Notes: generated by a model from the letters alone, not told the origin. DNA of 40,361 bases from an uncultured Chiayiivirga sp. (GCA_934525595.1 CAKSZJ010000025.1:1-40361), one strand, 5' to 3'; shown: positions 9,084-19,489, counted from the first letter of the stretch. Translations and numbers: made by a program.

Positions 9084-11033
9084 TCAGCCGTCCCAGCCGC
9101 AGTCCTTGCCCTGATTCTGGGTTTCCAGCCAGGCGTTGAGCGGGGCGAAGTATTCCAGCACGGCCGAGGCGTCCATCTCTTCGCCGCCGGTCAGTTCGTG
9201 CAGGGTCTTCTGCCAGGGCTGGCTGCTGCCGGCCGCGAGCATGGCCCAGAAGCGCTTGCCGGCCTCGGCATTGCCGGCGAAGTTGCACTGGTAGAGCGGA
9301 CCGGTGTGTCCGGCCGCGTCGCACAGCGCCTTGTAGAACTGGAACTGCAGGATGTGCGAGAGGAAGTAGCGTGTGTAGGGCGTGTTGCCCGGGACGTGGT
9401 ACTTGGCGCCCGGGTCGAAGAACTCCTCGCCGCGCGGCTCGACCGATGCCACGCCCTGGTACTTGGCCTTCAGCTCCCACCAGGCGGCGTTGTAGTTTTC
9501 CGGCGCGATCGAGCCGTCGAACACGCCCCAGCGCCAGCGGTCGATCATCAGGCCGAAGGGCAGGAACGCGACCTTGGCCAGCGCCATGCGCATCTGCGCG
9601 TTGATGACCGCCTGTTCGCTCATGCTGGCCTGCTCGACCAGACCGATGGAGGCGAGGTACTCCGGCGTCATCGACAGCACGATGGTGTCGCCGATGGCCT
9701 CGTGGAAACCGTCGTGCGCGCCGTTCTGGAACAGCGGCGGCTGATCCTTGTAGGCCAGGTAATAGAAGATGTGCCCGAGCTCGTGGTAGATCGTGGTGAG
9801 CTCTTCCTCGGTGGGCTTGATGCACATCTTGATGCGCACCGCGCCGTGGGTATCCATCGGCCAGGCGCTGGCGTGGCAGACCACGTCGCGGTCGCGCGGC
9901 TGGACGAGCTGGGAGTCGGTGTAGAACGAGGCCGGCAGCGCCGACATGCCCAGGCCGGTGTAGAAGCTCTCGGCCAGACGCGTCATCTTCGTGGCGATCT
10001 CCATGTCGGCCTGGCGCGCCAGCTCGACCTGCTGCTCGGCGGTGAGCTTGCCCAGACCGCCGGCCTGCGCCACTGCGTGGTTGAGCCCCTCGTCACGCTG
10101 CTTGCGCAGCGCCTGGCCGATGTCGAGGCTGCCGACGCCGCGGTAGGGTTCCAGGATCGGCCAGAGGTTGCCCCAATCCTGCTGCCACAGGTTGCCGGTG
10201 AGGTGGGCCGGGAGCATGCCTTCCACCTGGCCGCGCTCGCCGTACTTGTCCACCAGCTTGCCGCGCGCGTAGCACTGCAGCTGGGTGTAGAGCGGCTTGA
10301 CCTGGTTCCAGAGGCGGTCGGTTTCGGTCTGGAACTCGGCCGGCGTCATGTCGTAGCCGGCGCGCCAGACTTCGCCGGTGTTGGCGTAGCCCATTTCCCG
10401 CGCGCCCTCGTTGGTCAGCTCGACGAAGCGCCGGTAGTCCGCACGCATCGGCTGGGCGATGGTGTGCCAGCCCTGCCAGGCCGCAAGCTGCGCGTCGTAG
10501 CTGCTGCCGGCCGTGTCGGCGAGGATCTCGGAGATCTGCCCGATGTCCAGGCAATCCTTCGCCGCGGCGCCGTCGCGGCACCACTTGCCGGCGCCGTAGG
10601 CGGCCTCCATGCGGGTGGCGATTTCGGTCAGCTCCTTGAGCCGCGCCGGGTCGCGCGGCGCCGGCATCGACGCGTCGGTCTTGAGGATGTGCAGGGCGCG
10701 CGCCGTGGCGGGCGACTGCGCGGACTCGTCGTAGGTCTTGGCCTGCTCGATGAAGGCGTTGTGCGTGGTGAGCCAGCGCTCGTTGGAGGCCGCGGCCACG
10801 CGCTGGCTGTCGGCGTTGATGTAGGTGTTGGAGAGCCACTGCGCCGAAGTGGCTTCCGGGGTGTTGGCCTCGATGGTGCGGTTGGCGCGGGCGATGAAGT
10901 CGTCGGCGCTTTCCGCAGGTGCGGCGGGTGCCTGTGCGGCCGGTGCGGCGTTTTCCGGGGCGGAGCCGCAGGCGGCGAGGGCGAGCAGGGTGGCGGCGAT
11001 GGCCGCTCCAAGCAGGGTGCGAACGGGAGTCAT
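9084..11033 (-). CDS. M2 family metallopeptidase (ACE-like peptidyl-dipeptidase), lipoprotein
   Basis: This is a zinc peptidase of the angiotensin-converting-enzyme family, expected to cut C-terminal dipeptides from peptides. The 649-residue protein starts with a lipoprotein signal (LALAAC, Cys22), followed by an Ala/Pro-rich linker. The zinc site is H417-E-L-G-H421, with the third ligand Glu445 in FHEAIGDT. Family motifs LYTQLQCYARGKLV (near 248) and CHASAWPMD (near 386) are present. Bacterial M2 enzymes are about 600-680 residues, so it is full length. The reading frame stays open far upstream through tdh, but the lipoprotein signal and GAGG nine bases before the ATG fix the start. It lies 86 bp downstream of tdh, possibly in one operon. 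Confidence 0.95.
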   Translation of the reverse strand: MTPVRTLLGAAIAATLLALAACGSAPENAAPAAQAPAAPAESADDFIARANRTIEANTPEATSAQWLSNTYINADSQRVAAASNERWLTTHNAFIEQAKTYDESAQSPATARALHILKTDASMPAPRDPARLKELTEIATRMEAAYGAGKWCRDGAAAKDCLDIGQISEILADTAGSSYDAQLAAWQGWHTIAQPMRADYRRFVELTNEGAREMGYANTGEVWRAGYDMTPAEFQTETDRLWNQVKPLYTQLQCYARGKLVDKYGERGQVEGMLPAHLTGNLWQQDWGNLWPILEPYRGVGSLDIGQALRKQRDEGLNHAVAQAGGLGKLTAEQQVELARQADMEIATKMTRLAESFYTGLGMSALPASFYTDSQLVQPRDRDVVCHASAWPMDTHGAVRIKMCIKPTEEELTTIYHELGHIFYYLAYKDQPPLFQNGAHDGFHEAIGDTIVLSMTPEYLASIGLVEQASMSEQAVINAQMRMALAKVAFLPFGLMIDRWRWGVFDGSIAPENYNAAWWELKAKYQGVASVEPRGEEFFDPGAKYHVPGNTPYTRYFLSHILQFQFYKALCDAAGHTGPLYQCNFAGNAEAGKRFWAMLAAGSSQPWQKTLHELTGGEEMDASAVLEYFAPLNAWLETQNQGKDCGWDG

Positions 11034-11119
11034 GTCGATAGCCTCGTGGGTTCGGGCGGGCGCCGCCAGCGGGCGGCGGGAAAATCCGGGTGATGCGCCG
11101 GGTGGACGGTCACGCCGGC

Positions 11120-12154
11120 TCAGGTCCAGTTGCAGACGATCTTGCCGCACTGGCCGGCTTCCATCAGGTCGAAGCCCTTCTGGAAGTCGTCGATCTGGAT
11201 CTGGTGGGTGAGCACCTTCTGCAGCGGAAATCCGGTCAGCACCATCTGGGTCATCTTGTACCAGGTCTCGTACATCTTGCGCCCGTAGATTCCGTGCAGG
11301 GTCAGGCCCTTGAAGATCACCTTGTCCCAGTCGATGCCAGCGCCGCGCGGCATGATGCCGAGCATGGCGATGCGCCCGCCGTGGTACATGCAGTCGAGCA
11401 TGTCGCCGAAGGCGCGCGGGTTGCCGCTCATCTCCAGCCCGACGTCGAAGCCTTCCATGTGCAGGTCGCTCACCACCTCGCGCAGCGACTGCTTGGCCAC
11501 GTTGACCACGCGGGTTGCGCCCATGTCGGCGGCCAGTTTCAGGCGGTAATCGTTGATGTCGGTCACCACCACGTTGCGCGCGCCGATGTGCTTGCAGATG
11601 CCCGCGGCGATGATGCCGATGGGACCGGCGCCGGTGATCAGCACGTCCTCGCCGATCACGTCGAATTCCAGCGCGCAGTGCGCGGCGTTGCCGTAGGGAT
11701 CGAAGAACGCGGCCAGCTCGGAGGGAATCTGGTCGGGAATAGGCCACAGGTTCGACGCCGGCATGGCGATGTATTCGGCAAAGGCGCCGTTCCGGGTCAC
11801 TCCGATGCCGACGGTGTTGGGGCAAAGGTGCTGGCGCCCGGCGCGGCAGTTGCGGCAGTGCCCGCAGACGATGTGGCCTTCCGCCGACACCCGGTCGCCG
11901 ACCTGGTAGCCGGTGACGCCCGGTCCCAGTTCGACGATGCGGCCCACGAACTCGTGCCCGACGATCACTCCGGGCGTGATGGTGCGCTGGCTCCACTCGT
12001 CCCAGAGGTAGATGTGCAGGTCGGTGCCGCAGATTGCGGTCTTTTCCAGCTTGATCAGCACCTCGTTGGAGCCGATCTCGGGCAGGGGCACCTCTTCCAT
12101 CCACAGGCCGCGTGCAGCGTCGCGCTTGACCAGCGCCTTCATCGTTTGAGACAT
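11120..12154 (-). CDS. tdh: L-threonine 3-dehydrogenase
   Basis: Tdh is a zinc-dependent medium-chain dehydrogenase that oxidises L-threonine with NAD+ to 2-amino-3-ketobutyrate, which is then cleaved to glycine and acetyl-CoA by Kbl. The 344-residue protein has the catalytic-zinc Cys42 in ICGTDLH and the GHEF pair at 66-69. The structural-zinc cysteines are at 97, 100, 103 and 111 (CGHCRNC...C), and the Rossmann motif [11 protein letters not shown] follows. [14 protein letters not shown] and [14 protein letters not shown] are strongly characteristic of Tdh. The ATG at 12154 is used. The ATG four codons later (12142, MKALVK) matches the E. coli start and is an alternative. No kbl is adjacent. 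A TATAAT lies 34 bp upstream. Confidence 0.95.
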   Translation of the reverse strand: MSQTMKALVKRDAARGLWMEEVPLPEIGSNEVLIKLEKTAICGTDLHIYLWDEWSQRTITPGVIVGHEFVGRIVELGPGVTGYQVGDRVSAEGHIVCGHCRNCRAGRQHLCPNTVGIGVTRNGAFAEYIAMPASNLWPIPDQIPSELAAFFDPYGNAAHCALEFDVIGEDVLITGAGPIGIIAAGICKHIGARNVVVTDINDYRLKLAADMGATRVVNVAKQSLREVVSDLHMEGFDVGLEMSGNPRAFGDMLDCMYHGGRIAMLGIMPRGAGIDWDKVIFKGLTLHGIYGRKMYETWYKMTQMVLTGFPLQKVLTHQIQIDDFQKGFDLMEAGQCGKIVCNWT

Positions 12155-12187
12155 GGCAGGAGCGCCTGGAAAGTACGGAGAACGCCA

Positions 12188-12193
12188 ATTATA
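12188..12193 (-). promoter_or_regulatory. -10 box of the tdh promoter
   Basis: A consensus TATAAT lies on the minus strand, 34 bp upstream of the tdh start, in the divergent gap with the second S46 gene. The region 16-18 bp further upstream (GC-rich) has no recognisable -35. Confidence 0.55.
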
Positions 12194-12254
12194 CGGCCGC
12201 GCAACCATCGGCCGCGTGGCGGACGGCAGGCGGCGGCCCCTGACCATCGGCCCA

Positions 12255-12282
12255 TTTGCAGGCCCGGCGGCAGACCTATACT
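12255..12282 (+). promoter_or_regulatory. Promoter of the DPP7-like S46 peptidase gene
   Basis: TTTGCA (12255-12260) and TATACT (12277-12282) are separated by 16 bp. They lie 35 bp before the ATG of the plus-strand S46 gene. The -10 matches five of six consensus bases. Confidence 0.55.
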
Positions 12283-12316
12283 CACGGATTCCAAAATCCG
12301 TTCACGAGAGCCCGCC

Positions 12317-14488
12317 ATGCGCCTTTCCCTGATCTGCGCCGGCCTTCTGGCCGCAACGCCCGCCCTGGCCGTGGAGGGCATGTGGACCCCCGAGCAGCTG
12401 CCGGAAATTTCCGAGGCGCTCACCCGCGCCGGCCTCGCACTCGATCCGGCCTCGCTCTCCGACCTGCGCGGCCAGCCGATGGGCGCCGTGGTCTCGCTGG
12501 GCGGGTGCACCGCGTCGTTCGTCTCGCCCAATGGCCTGGTGGTGACCAATCATCACTGCGCCTATGGCGCGCTGCAGCTCAACTCCACCCCCGAAAACCA
12601 CATGCTGCGCGATGGCTTCGTGGCCGCTTCGCTGGCCGACGAGCCCTCCGCCGGCCCCGGCGCGCGCATCTGGGTGACCGAGGACATCAGCGACGTGACC
12701 GATCGCGTGCTCGGCAACGTGGCAAAGAGGGCCACCGACCGGCAGCGCAACGACGCCATCGAAGCTGCGCAGAAGAAGCTCGTGGCCGAGTGTGAGGCCG
12801 ACGGGCAATACCGCTGCCGGGTGTTCTCGCATTTCGGCGGAGTGCAGTACCGGCTGTTCCGGCAGATGGAAATCCGCGACGTGCGCATTGCCTACGCGCC
12901 GCCCGAGGCCATCGGCAAGTTCGGCGGCGATACCGACAACTGGCAGTGGCCGCGCCACACCGGCGACTTCACCTTCTATCGCGCCTACGTGGGCCCGGAC
13001 GGCAAGCCTGCGCCGTTCTCGAAGGACAACGTGCCCTATCGGCCCAGGCACTTCCTCCCCATCGCGAAGGACGGCGTGGCCGAAGGCGACTTCGTGATGG
13101 TCGCCGGCTACCCCGGCCGCACCCAGCGCTACCAGCTCGCCGACCAGATCGAAGACGCCATTTCCTGGACCTATCCCACCCAGATCGCGATCTTCGACGA
13201 GCTCATGGGGCTGGTCCGTACTGCCGGCGAAGCCGACCCGGACGTGGCGATCAAGTACGCCGCCTCGATGGCCGGCATGAACAACGGCCGCAAGAACATG
13301 GCCGGAATGCTGGAAGGGTTCCGCCGTGCCGACGCCGCCGGCATCAAGCGTCAGGAGGAAAACGCCCTGATCGCCTGGCTGCAGTCGCAGGGCCGACAGG
13401 GCCGGACGGCGCTGGACACCTACCGCGACTACGTGGCGCTGATCGACTCCCAGCGCGCCACGCGCGAGCGCGACCGCATCATCGCGTCGCTGGGCATGAG
13501 CGGACTGATCGGCTCGGCCAACACGCTCTACCGGCTCGCGCAGGAACGCGCCAAGCCTGACGCCGCACGCGAGGCCGGCTTCCAGGAACGCGACTGGCCG
13601 GCGCTGGAGGCCGGGCAGCGCCAGCTCGACCGGCGCATGGATCCGGGCGTGGATCGCCAGATCCTCGAATACTGGCTGGCGAAGTACGCCGCGCTGCCGG
13701 CCGCGCAGCGCCTGCCCGAGCTCGATGCATGGGCCGGGCTCGACGGCGATGCGCCCGCCACCGGGCGGATGAAGGCGCAGGTCGAAGCGCTCTATGCCGG
13801 CACGCGCCTGACCTCGCTCGACGCGCGCCTGGCCGCCTTCAACGCCACGCCGGAGCAGCTCGACGCCAGCGACGACAGCTTCCTGCGCCTGGCCGCCGCG
13901 CTCTATCCGGCGCTGCAGCGCCTGGAGGCCGAACGCAAGACCTTCAACGGCGCCGTGGCGCGCCTGCAGCCGGGCTACATGCAGGCGCTGATCGATTTCC
14001 GCGACAGCCAGGGACGCGCCACCTATCCGGATGCCAATTCCAGCCTGCGCATCACTTTCGGCAACGTCATGGGCGTATCCCCGCGTGACGGACTGTATTA
14101 CCAGCCCTTCACCACCACCCGCGGCGTGGTGGAAAAGCACACCGGCGAAGGCGAGTTCGACGCCACCCAGGCGCAGCTCGAGGCCATCGGCCAGCGTCGC
14201 TTCGGTGCCTGGGAAACGGCCTCGCTCAAGGACGTGCCGGTCAACTACCTGGCGGACCTGGACGTGACCGGCGGCAACTCCGGCTCGCCCACGCTCAACG
14301 CCAGGGGCGAACTGGTGGGCCTGATCTTCGACGGCATCTGGGAGTCGGTGGCCTCCAACTGGGTTTTCGACCCGGCCCTCACACGCACCATCCACGTCGA
14401 TTCGCGCTACATGCTGTGGATCATCGACGAGGTCTTTCCGGCTCCGGCGATCCTCGAGGAACTCGGCGTCAGCGCGCGCCCGGACTGA
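12317..14488 (+). CDS. S46 family dipeptidyl-peptidase, DPP7-like
   Basis: This is a second periplasmic S46 dipeptidyl-peptidase, divergent from tdh. The 723-residue protein has a signal peptide (about 1-18, TPALA-VEGMW). The triad is His80 in TNHHC, Asp217 in RHTGDF and Ser655 in GGNSGSP. The specificity motif reads F671-D672-G673. Gly at this place is the DPP7 type (broad, hydrophobic P1), in contrast to the Arg of the paralogue at 6892-8991. FGGDTDNWQWPRHTGDF is highly typical of the family, and of the DAP BII enzyme of Pseudoxanthomonas as I remember it. The ATG at 12317 has GAGAG six bases upstream and a promoter 35 bp away. The frame is open far upstream, antisense to tdh, but the signal peptide fixes the start. 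Confidence 0.95.
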   Translation: MRLSLICAGLLAATPALAVEGMWTPEQLPEISEALTRAGLALDPASLSDLRGQPMGAVVSLGGCTASFVSPNGLVVTNHHCAYGALQLNSTPENHMLRDGFVAASLADEPSAGPGARIWVTEDISDVTDRVLGNVAKRATDRQRNDAIEAAQKKLVAECEADGQYRCRVFSHFGGVQYRLFRQMEIRDVRIAYAPPEAIGKFGGDTDNWQWPRHTGDFTFYRAYVGPDGKPAPFSKDNVPYRPRHFLPIAKDGVAEGDFVMVAGYPGRTQRYQLADQIEDAISWTYPTQIAIFDELMGLVRTAGEADPDVAIKYAASMAGMNNGRKNMAGMLEGFRRADAAGIKRQEENALIAWLQSQGRQGRTALDTYRDYVALIDSQRATRERDRIIASLGMSGLIGSANTLYRLAQERAKPDAAREAGFQERDWPALEAGQRQLDRRMDPGVDRQILEYWLAKYAALPAAQRLPELDAWAGLDGDAPATGRMKAQVEALYAGTRLTSLDARLAAFNATPEQLDASDDSFLRLAAALYPALQRLEAERKTFNGAVARLQPGYMQALIDFRDSQGRATYPDANSSLRITFGNVMGVSPRDGLYYQPFTTTRGVVEKHTGEGEFDATQAQLEAIGQRRFGAWETASLKDVPVNYLADLDVTGGNSGSPTLNARGELVGLIFDGIWESVASNWVFDPALTRTIHVDSRYMLWIIDEVFPAPAILEELGVSARPD

Positions 14489-14494
14489 GGCCGT

Positions 14495-14514
14495 CGCACA
14501 CCGTGCGGTGTGCG
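14495..14514 (+). other. Hairpin after the DPP7-like gene
   Basis: CGCACACC and GGTGTGCG form a perfect 8-bp stem with the tetraloop GTGC, six bases after the stop codon. No T-tract follows, so it is a candidate RNA 3'-end hairpin or weak terminator rather than a strong intrinsic terminator. Confidence 0.4.
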
Positions 14515-14521
14515 GCCACGC

Positions 14522-14573
14522 CTGCCACGTTGGCCATGTCGGCCCGGCTGCCACGTTGGCCATGTCGGCCCGG
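14522..14573. repeat. 26-bp tandem repeat, two perfect copies
   Basis: Two identical 26-bp units (14522-14547 and 14548-14573), each containing CCACGTTGGCCATGTCGG, stand head to tail. Shorter relatives of the GGCCACGT.GGCC part recur later in the same gap (near 14581 and 14694). The repeat is non-coding and lies at the start of the repeat-filled gap between the DPP7-like gene and the AarF-type gene. Confidence 0.85.
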
Positions 14574-14935
14574 CAGCGTCGGCCACGTAGGGCCGACCTA
14601 CGGTGGGTGCGGGGCTGGCGTAGGTCGGGGCTACGCCCCCGACGGGCTTTTCCCGATACGCCTGAAGATGGCGAGCTTGTCAGGCTTTTTCGCGGCCACG
14701 TCGGCCCTGGCGTAGGTCGGGGCTACGCCCCCGACGGGCTTTTCCCGATACGCCTGAAGATGGCGAGCTTGTCAGGCTTTTCGCGGCCACGTCGGCCCGG
14801 CGTCGGCCACGTAGGGCCGACCTACGGTGGGTGCGGGCTGGCGTAGGTCGGGGCTGCGCCCCCGACGGGCTACGGCGGGTGCGGGGCTGGCGTAGGTCGG
14901 GGCTACGCCCCCGACGGGCGTTCGATACCCTCGAC
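14574..14935. repeat. Cluster of four REP-like palindromes
   Basis: Copies of the GTAG-headed palindrome GTCGGGGCTACGCCCCCGAC lie at 14620-14647, 14712-14739, 14843-14870 (one base changed, TGC for TAC) and 14892-14919. A fifth copy is at the left window edge. All four are in the same orientation. A second motif, GGCCACGTAGGGCCGACCTA (14581-14600), recurs at 14807-14824 on the same strand. The whole gap 14489-14969 is non-coding. I see no transposase or RAYT gene in the window. Confidence 0.8.
14617..14798. repeat. 92-bp tandem duplication containing a REP-like palindrome
   Basis: A unit starting GGCGTAGGTCGGGG and ending GCCACGTCGGCCC occurs at 14617-14708 and again at 14709-14798. The copies differ by one T in a T-run and at the very end. 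Each unit contains the palindrome GTCGGGGCTACGCCCCCGAC plus a non-palindromic part with CGATACGCCTGAAGATGG. The near identity points to a recent duplication. Confidence 0.9.
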
Positions 14936-14969
14936 ACGGATTTCTTGCGATGCGCCTGACGACGGTGAG

Positions 14970-16649
14970 TCAGCGCCCGCCGCGCAGGATGGAGAGCAGC
15001 ACCCACACTCCGCCGAGCACGGCACAGATGAAGCCCAGCACGCCGAATCCCGAGATGCTCGACAGTGAGATCGGTCCCTTGATGTTCATCACGATGGCCG
15101 AGCCGATGATCAGCGCCGAGGTGACCAGGCCGATCGTGAGCCGACTCACGGCGCGGTCGAGCTGGTCGCCGAAGGGCTTGAGCGAGGTGACTTCAATTTC
15201 CACGTGCAGCTTGCCGCGGCGCGCCAGACGCAGGATGTGGCGCAGGTCGCGCGGCAGGCTGGACGCCAGGCTCATCGCGCTGGAAACGAGGTGCCATCCG
15301 CGCCGCGCCAGCGCACCGGGAGAATACTGTTCGGCCAGCGCGCGGCGCAGGTAGGGCGCCGCCACGGCGGCCATATCGAAGTCGGGATCCAGCTCGCGCC
15401 CCATGCCTTCCAGCGTGACGAAGGCCTTGAGCATCAGCGCCAGATCGGGCGGCAGGGTCAGCCCGTTGTTGCGCAGCACTGCGATCATGTCGGTCAGCAT
15501 GCGTCCGAAGCCCAGGTGCTTGAGCGGCACGCCGCGGTAGGCATCCACGAAGGCGTCGATTTCGGTCACCAACTGCGTTTCGTCGATGTCGGCGGTGCCG
15601 CTCCAGTCGAGCAGCACGTCTGCTACCGCGTCCACCCGCTGGGTTGCCATCCCGTGCAGCAGCCGCGCGATCTGCTGGCGGCGATCGACGCTCAGCCGGC
15701 CGACCATGCCGAAGTCGATCAGCGCGATGCGGTTTTCCGGCAGGAAGAACACGTTTCCCGGGTGCGGGTCGGCGTGGAAGAAGCCATCTTCCAGCACCAT
15801 CCTGAGGATTGCCGCGGCGCCCAGCCGCGCCAGCTGCGCCCGATCCAGCCGGGCCTCGTCGATCTGATCCAGCGCAGCGCCGGGAATGCCGACCACGAAA
15901 TCCTGCACGTTGAGGCGTTCGCAGACGTACTGCCAGTGCACGCGCGGAACGACGAGCTCCGGGAAGTCCTCGAAGTTGCGCGCGATGCGCTCGGCGCTGC
16001 GGCACTCGGCGGCGAAATCCAGCTCGCGCCGAAGCGAGATGGCGAACTGGCGCACCACCTCGCGCGGGCGATAGCGGCGCCAGTCGGGCATCTCGCTTTC
16101 GATCGCCTCGGCGAGCCGGCTGAGGAGGCGCAGGTCGGCCTCGATGGTCGGCGTGATGTCGGGCCGGCGCACCTTCAGCACCACCGTCGTGCCATCCTCC
16201 AGCTCGGCCAGATAGGCCTGTCCGAGCGAGGCGGCGGCGAGCGGCTTTTCCTGCAGGTTGCGGAACACCTCGTGCGGCGGACGGCCCAGGTCTTCCTCGA
16301 GCTGTGCGGCGATCTTCTCGAACGGCACCGCCGGCACGGCGTTCTGCAGGCGGCTGAGCTCGGTGATCCACTCGGGGCCGAAGAGGTCCACGCGCGTGGC
16401 CAGTATCTGTCCGAGCTTGACGAAGGTCGGGCCCAGGTCCTCCAGCGCGCGGTGCACGCGCTGCGGCGTCGAGAGCGCCAGCATTTCCTCGCTCACTGCC
16501 TGCCAGTGCAGTATCCGGCCGGCGCGTTCGAGCACTCCGGCCATGCCCACGCGCTGCACCACGTCGCCGAAGCCGTAGCGGATCAGCACCCCGGCGATTT
16601 CCTGCACCCGCCCCATGTCGCGCACCGCGCTCAGCGCTTCAAGCAGCAT
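14970..16649 (-). CDS. AarF/UbiB family atypical kinase-like protein
   Basis: A member of the ABC1/ADCK/UbiB family, membrane-associated ATPase/kinase-like proteins of which UbiB supports ubiquinone synthesis. The 559-residue protein shows the KxGQ motif (FVKLGQ, 76-81), the Ala-rich loop AAASLGQAYLAEL near 138-150, the lysine motif VVLKVRRPDI, the catalytic-loop HADPHPGN near 292 and IDFGMVG. Two hydrophobic helices at the C-terminus (about 498-520 and 530-552) would anchor it. The size and C-terminal anchors fit UbiB, but the usual neighbours ubiE and ubiJ are absent, so a paralogue is possible. GGAGG eight bases upstream supports the ATG. It lies 113 bp downstream of purB. Confidence 0.88.
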   Translation of the reverse strand: MLLEALSAVRDMGRVQEIAGVLIRYGFGDVVQRVGMAGVLERAGRILHWQAVSEEMLALSTPQRVHRALEDLGPTFVKLGQILATRVDLFGPEWITELSRLQNAVPAVPFEKIAAQLEEDLGRPPHEVFRNLQEKPLAAASLGQAYLAELEDGTTVVLKVRRPDITPTIEADLRLLSRLAEAIESEMPDWRRYRPREVVRQFAISLRRELDFAAECRSAERIARNFEDFPELVVPRVHWQYVCERLNVQDFVVGIPGAALDQIDEARLDRAQLARLGAAAILRMVLEDGFFHADPHPGNVFFLPENRIALIDFGMVGRLSVDRRQQIARLLHGMATQRVDAVADVLLDWSGTADIDETQLVTEIDAFVDAYRGVPLKHLGFGRMLTDMIAVLRNNGLTLPPDLALMLKAFVTLEGMGRELDPDFDMAAVAAPYLRRALAEQYSPGALARRGWHLVSSAMSLASSLPRDLRHILRLARRGKLHVEIEVTSLKPFGDQLDRAVSRLTIGLVTSALIIGSAIVMNIKGPISLSSISGFGVLGFICAVLGGVWVLLSILRGGR

Positions 16650-16762
16650 CGCTCGTCCTCCGCCTTCCGGCCCTCGCGTGCGAGCTTACCCGCACGGCGC
16701 GACGGCGGGTGGACGAGGATCCGGTGGAATCGGGCACGTCCGGAGGCTCACGCGAAGGCGCT

Positions 16763-18184
<1,422 letters not shown>

Positions 18185-19489
18185 TCACTGATCGACGTGG
18201 GGCAGCACGGAAATGGCGGTGGCACGCGGGCCTTCCACGGTGCGCACGACGAGGGTGAAGCCTTCCGGGAAGCGCAGGGTGTCGCCTTCCCTGGGCAGGC
18301 GTTCCAGTCGCGAAGTGATGAGGCCGCCGACCGAGTTGATGTCCTCGGGTGCGGCGATCTCGCGATCGAGCAGCCGCTCCAGGCGATAGATCGGGATGCT
18401 GCCGCTGATCGTGAAGCTGCCGTCGGCGGCGCGCTGGACGGCGCTGGAGCCCTGGCGGCGGGTGTCGTCCTGCACGTCGCCGATGATCACTTGCACGATG
18501 TCGCTCAGCGTCAGGTAGCCGGCGATGCGGCCCGAATCCTCGCGCCCCAGCGCGATGGAGGAGTGGCCGCCCTTGAACTGGCGAAGCACCTCGAAGACCG
18601 GCGTGTCGAGCGGGGTCACGATCGCCGGACGCAGCAGCGGACGCACGTCGCCCATGCGCTTGCCGCCGGCAATCGCCTGCAGCAGGTCCTTGGCGTGCAG
18701 CACGCCGAGCACGTGCTCTTCGTCCTCGTCGAACCAGGGATAGCGGCTGAACTGCGAGCGCTGGAACTCGGCCAGGATCTCTTCCTGGGTCATGCCCTCG
18801 TGCAGGCAGGCGAGCTGGTCGCGGGTGCGCAGCAGGTCGCCCACCACCAGCTCCGGCAGCTCCAGCGCGTGGCTCATCATGGTGATTTCCTCGCCGCCGT
18901 CGCGGATGCCGCGGCGCCCGTGCAGGATCAGCTTGAGCTCGTCGCGCGAGAACGACTGGGCGTGCTCGTCGGCCTGTTCCAGCCCGAACATCTTGAGGAT
19001 GAGGATGGCGCTGGCGTTGAGCAGCGAGATCGCCGGGTACATGAGCCAGTAGAAGGCGAACAGTGGCGTTGCCGTCCACAGCGACACGCTCGCCGGGCGG
19101 CGCAGCGCCAGCGACTTGGGCGCCAGTTCGCCCAGCACGATGTGCAGGAAGGAGATGATCGTGAAGGCGACGATGAAGGCCACCAGGTGCGCGGTTTCCG
19201 GCGGCAGGTCGAACGCCGAGAACAGCGGATCGAGCAGGGCCGCGAAAGCCGGCTCGCCGATCCAGCCCAGGCCCAGCGAAGCCAGCGTGATGCCGAGCTG
19301 GCAGGCCGACAGGTAGGCATCCAGATGCGAATGCACGCTCAGCAGCACGCGGCCGCGCCAGCCGTGGATCTCGGCCAGCGCCGTGGCCTGCGTGTGGCGC
19401 AGTTTGACCAACGAGAACTCAGCCGCGACGAAGAATCCGTTGAGCGCTACCAGGAACAGTGCGGCGGAGAGATAAAGCAGGTTCTGCAA
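18185..19489 (-). CDS. CNNM/CorC-type transporter (DUF21 and CBS domains)
   Basis: An inner-membrane protein of the HlyC/CorC (UPF0053) family, related to CNNM/MpfA Mg2+ efflux proteins. The 434 residues contain an N-terminal DUF21 membrane domain (NGFFVAAEFSLVKLR at 17-31, QLGITLASLGLGW around 64-76, and helices near 98-120 and 140-165). Two CBS domains follow (about 205-330, including SRYPWFDEDEEHVLG and FKGGHSSIALG), then a C-terminal CorC_HlyC domain with DINSVGGLI. The start codon is TTG (19487-19489), which places the first helix immediately after it as in relatives. The exact substrate is not predictable. Older annotations call such proteins hemolysins without evidence. Confidence 0.9.
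   Translation of the reverse strand: MQNLLYLSAALFLVALNGFFVAAEFSLVKLRHTQATALAEIHGWRGRVLLSVHSHLDAYLSACQLGITLASLGLGWIGEPAFAALLDPLFSAFDLPPETAHLVAFIVAFTIISFLHIVLGELAPKSLALRRPASVSLWTATPLFAFYWLMYPAISLLNASAILILKMFGLEQADEHAQSFSRDELKLILHGRRGIRDGGEEITMMSHALELPELVVGDLLRTRDQLACLHEGMTQEEILAEFQRSQFSRYPWFDEDEEHVLGVLHAKDLLQAIAGGKRMGDVRPLLRPAIVTPLDTPVFEVLRQFKGGHSSIALGREDSGRIAGYLTLSDIVQVIIGDVQDDTRRQGSSAVQRAADGSFTISGSIPIYRLERLLDREIAAPEDINSVGGLITSRLERLPREGDTLRFPEGFTLVVRTVEGPRATAISVLPHVDQ

Noticed and set aside
11034..12188. Possible fusion of the M2 peptidase with 385 extra N-terminal residues
   Set aside because: The extension is out of frame with tdh but overlaps it fully, is Arg/His-rich low-complexity sequence, and the lipoprotein signal marks the true start at 11033.
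14489..14935. CRISPR array
   Set aside because: Repeat units vary in spacing (52-131 bp), the sequences between them are themselves repeated, and there are no cas genes.
18185..19489. Hemolysin (older family name for CorC/HlyC-type proteins)
   Set aside because: The DUF21 plus CBS architecture indicates a CNNM-type membrane transporter. There is no evidence for lytic activity.
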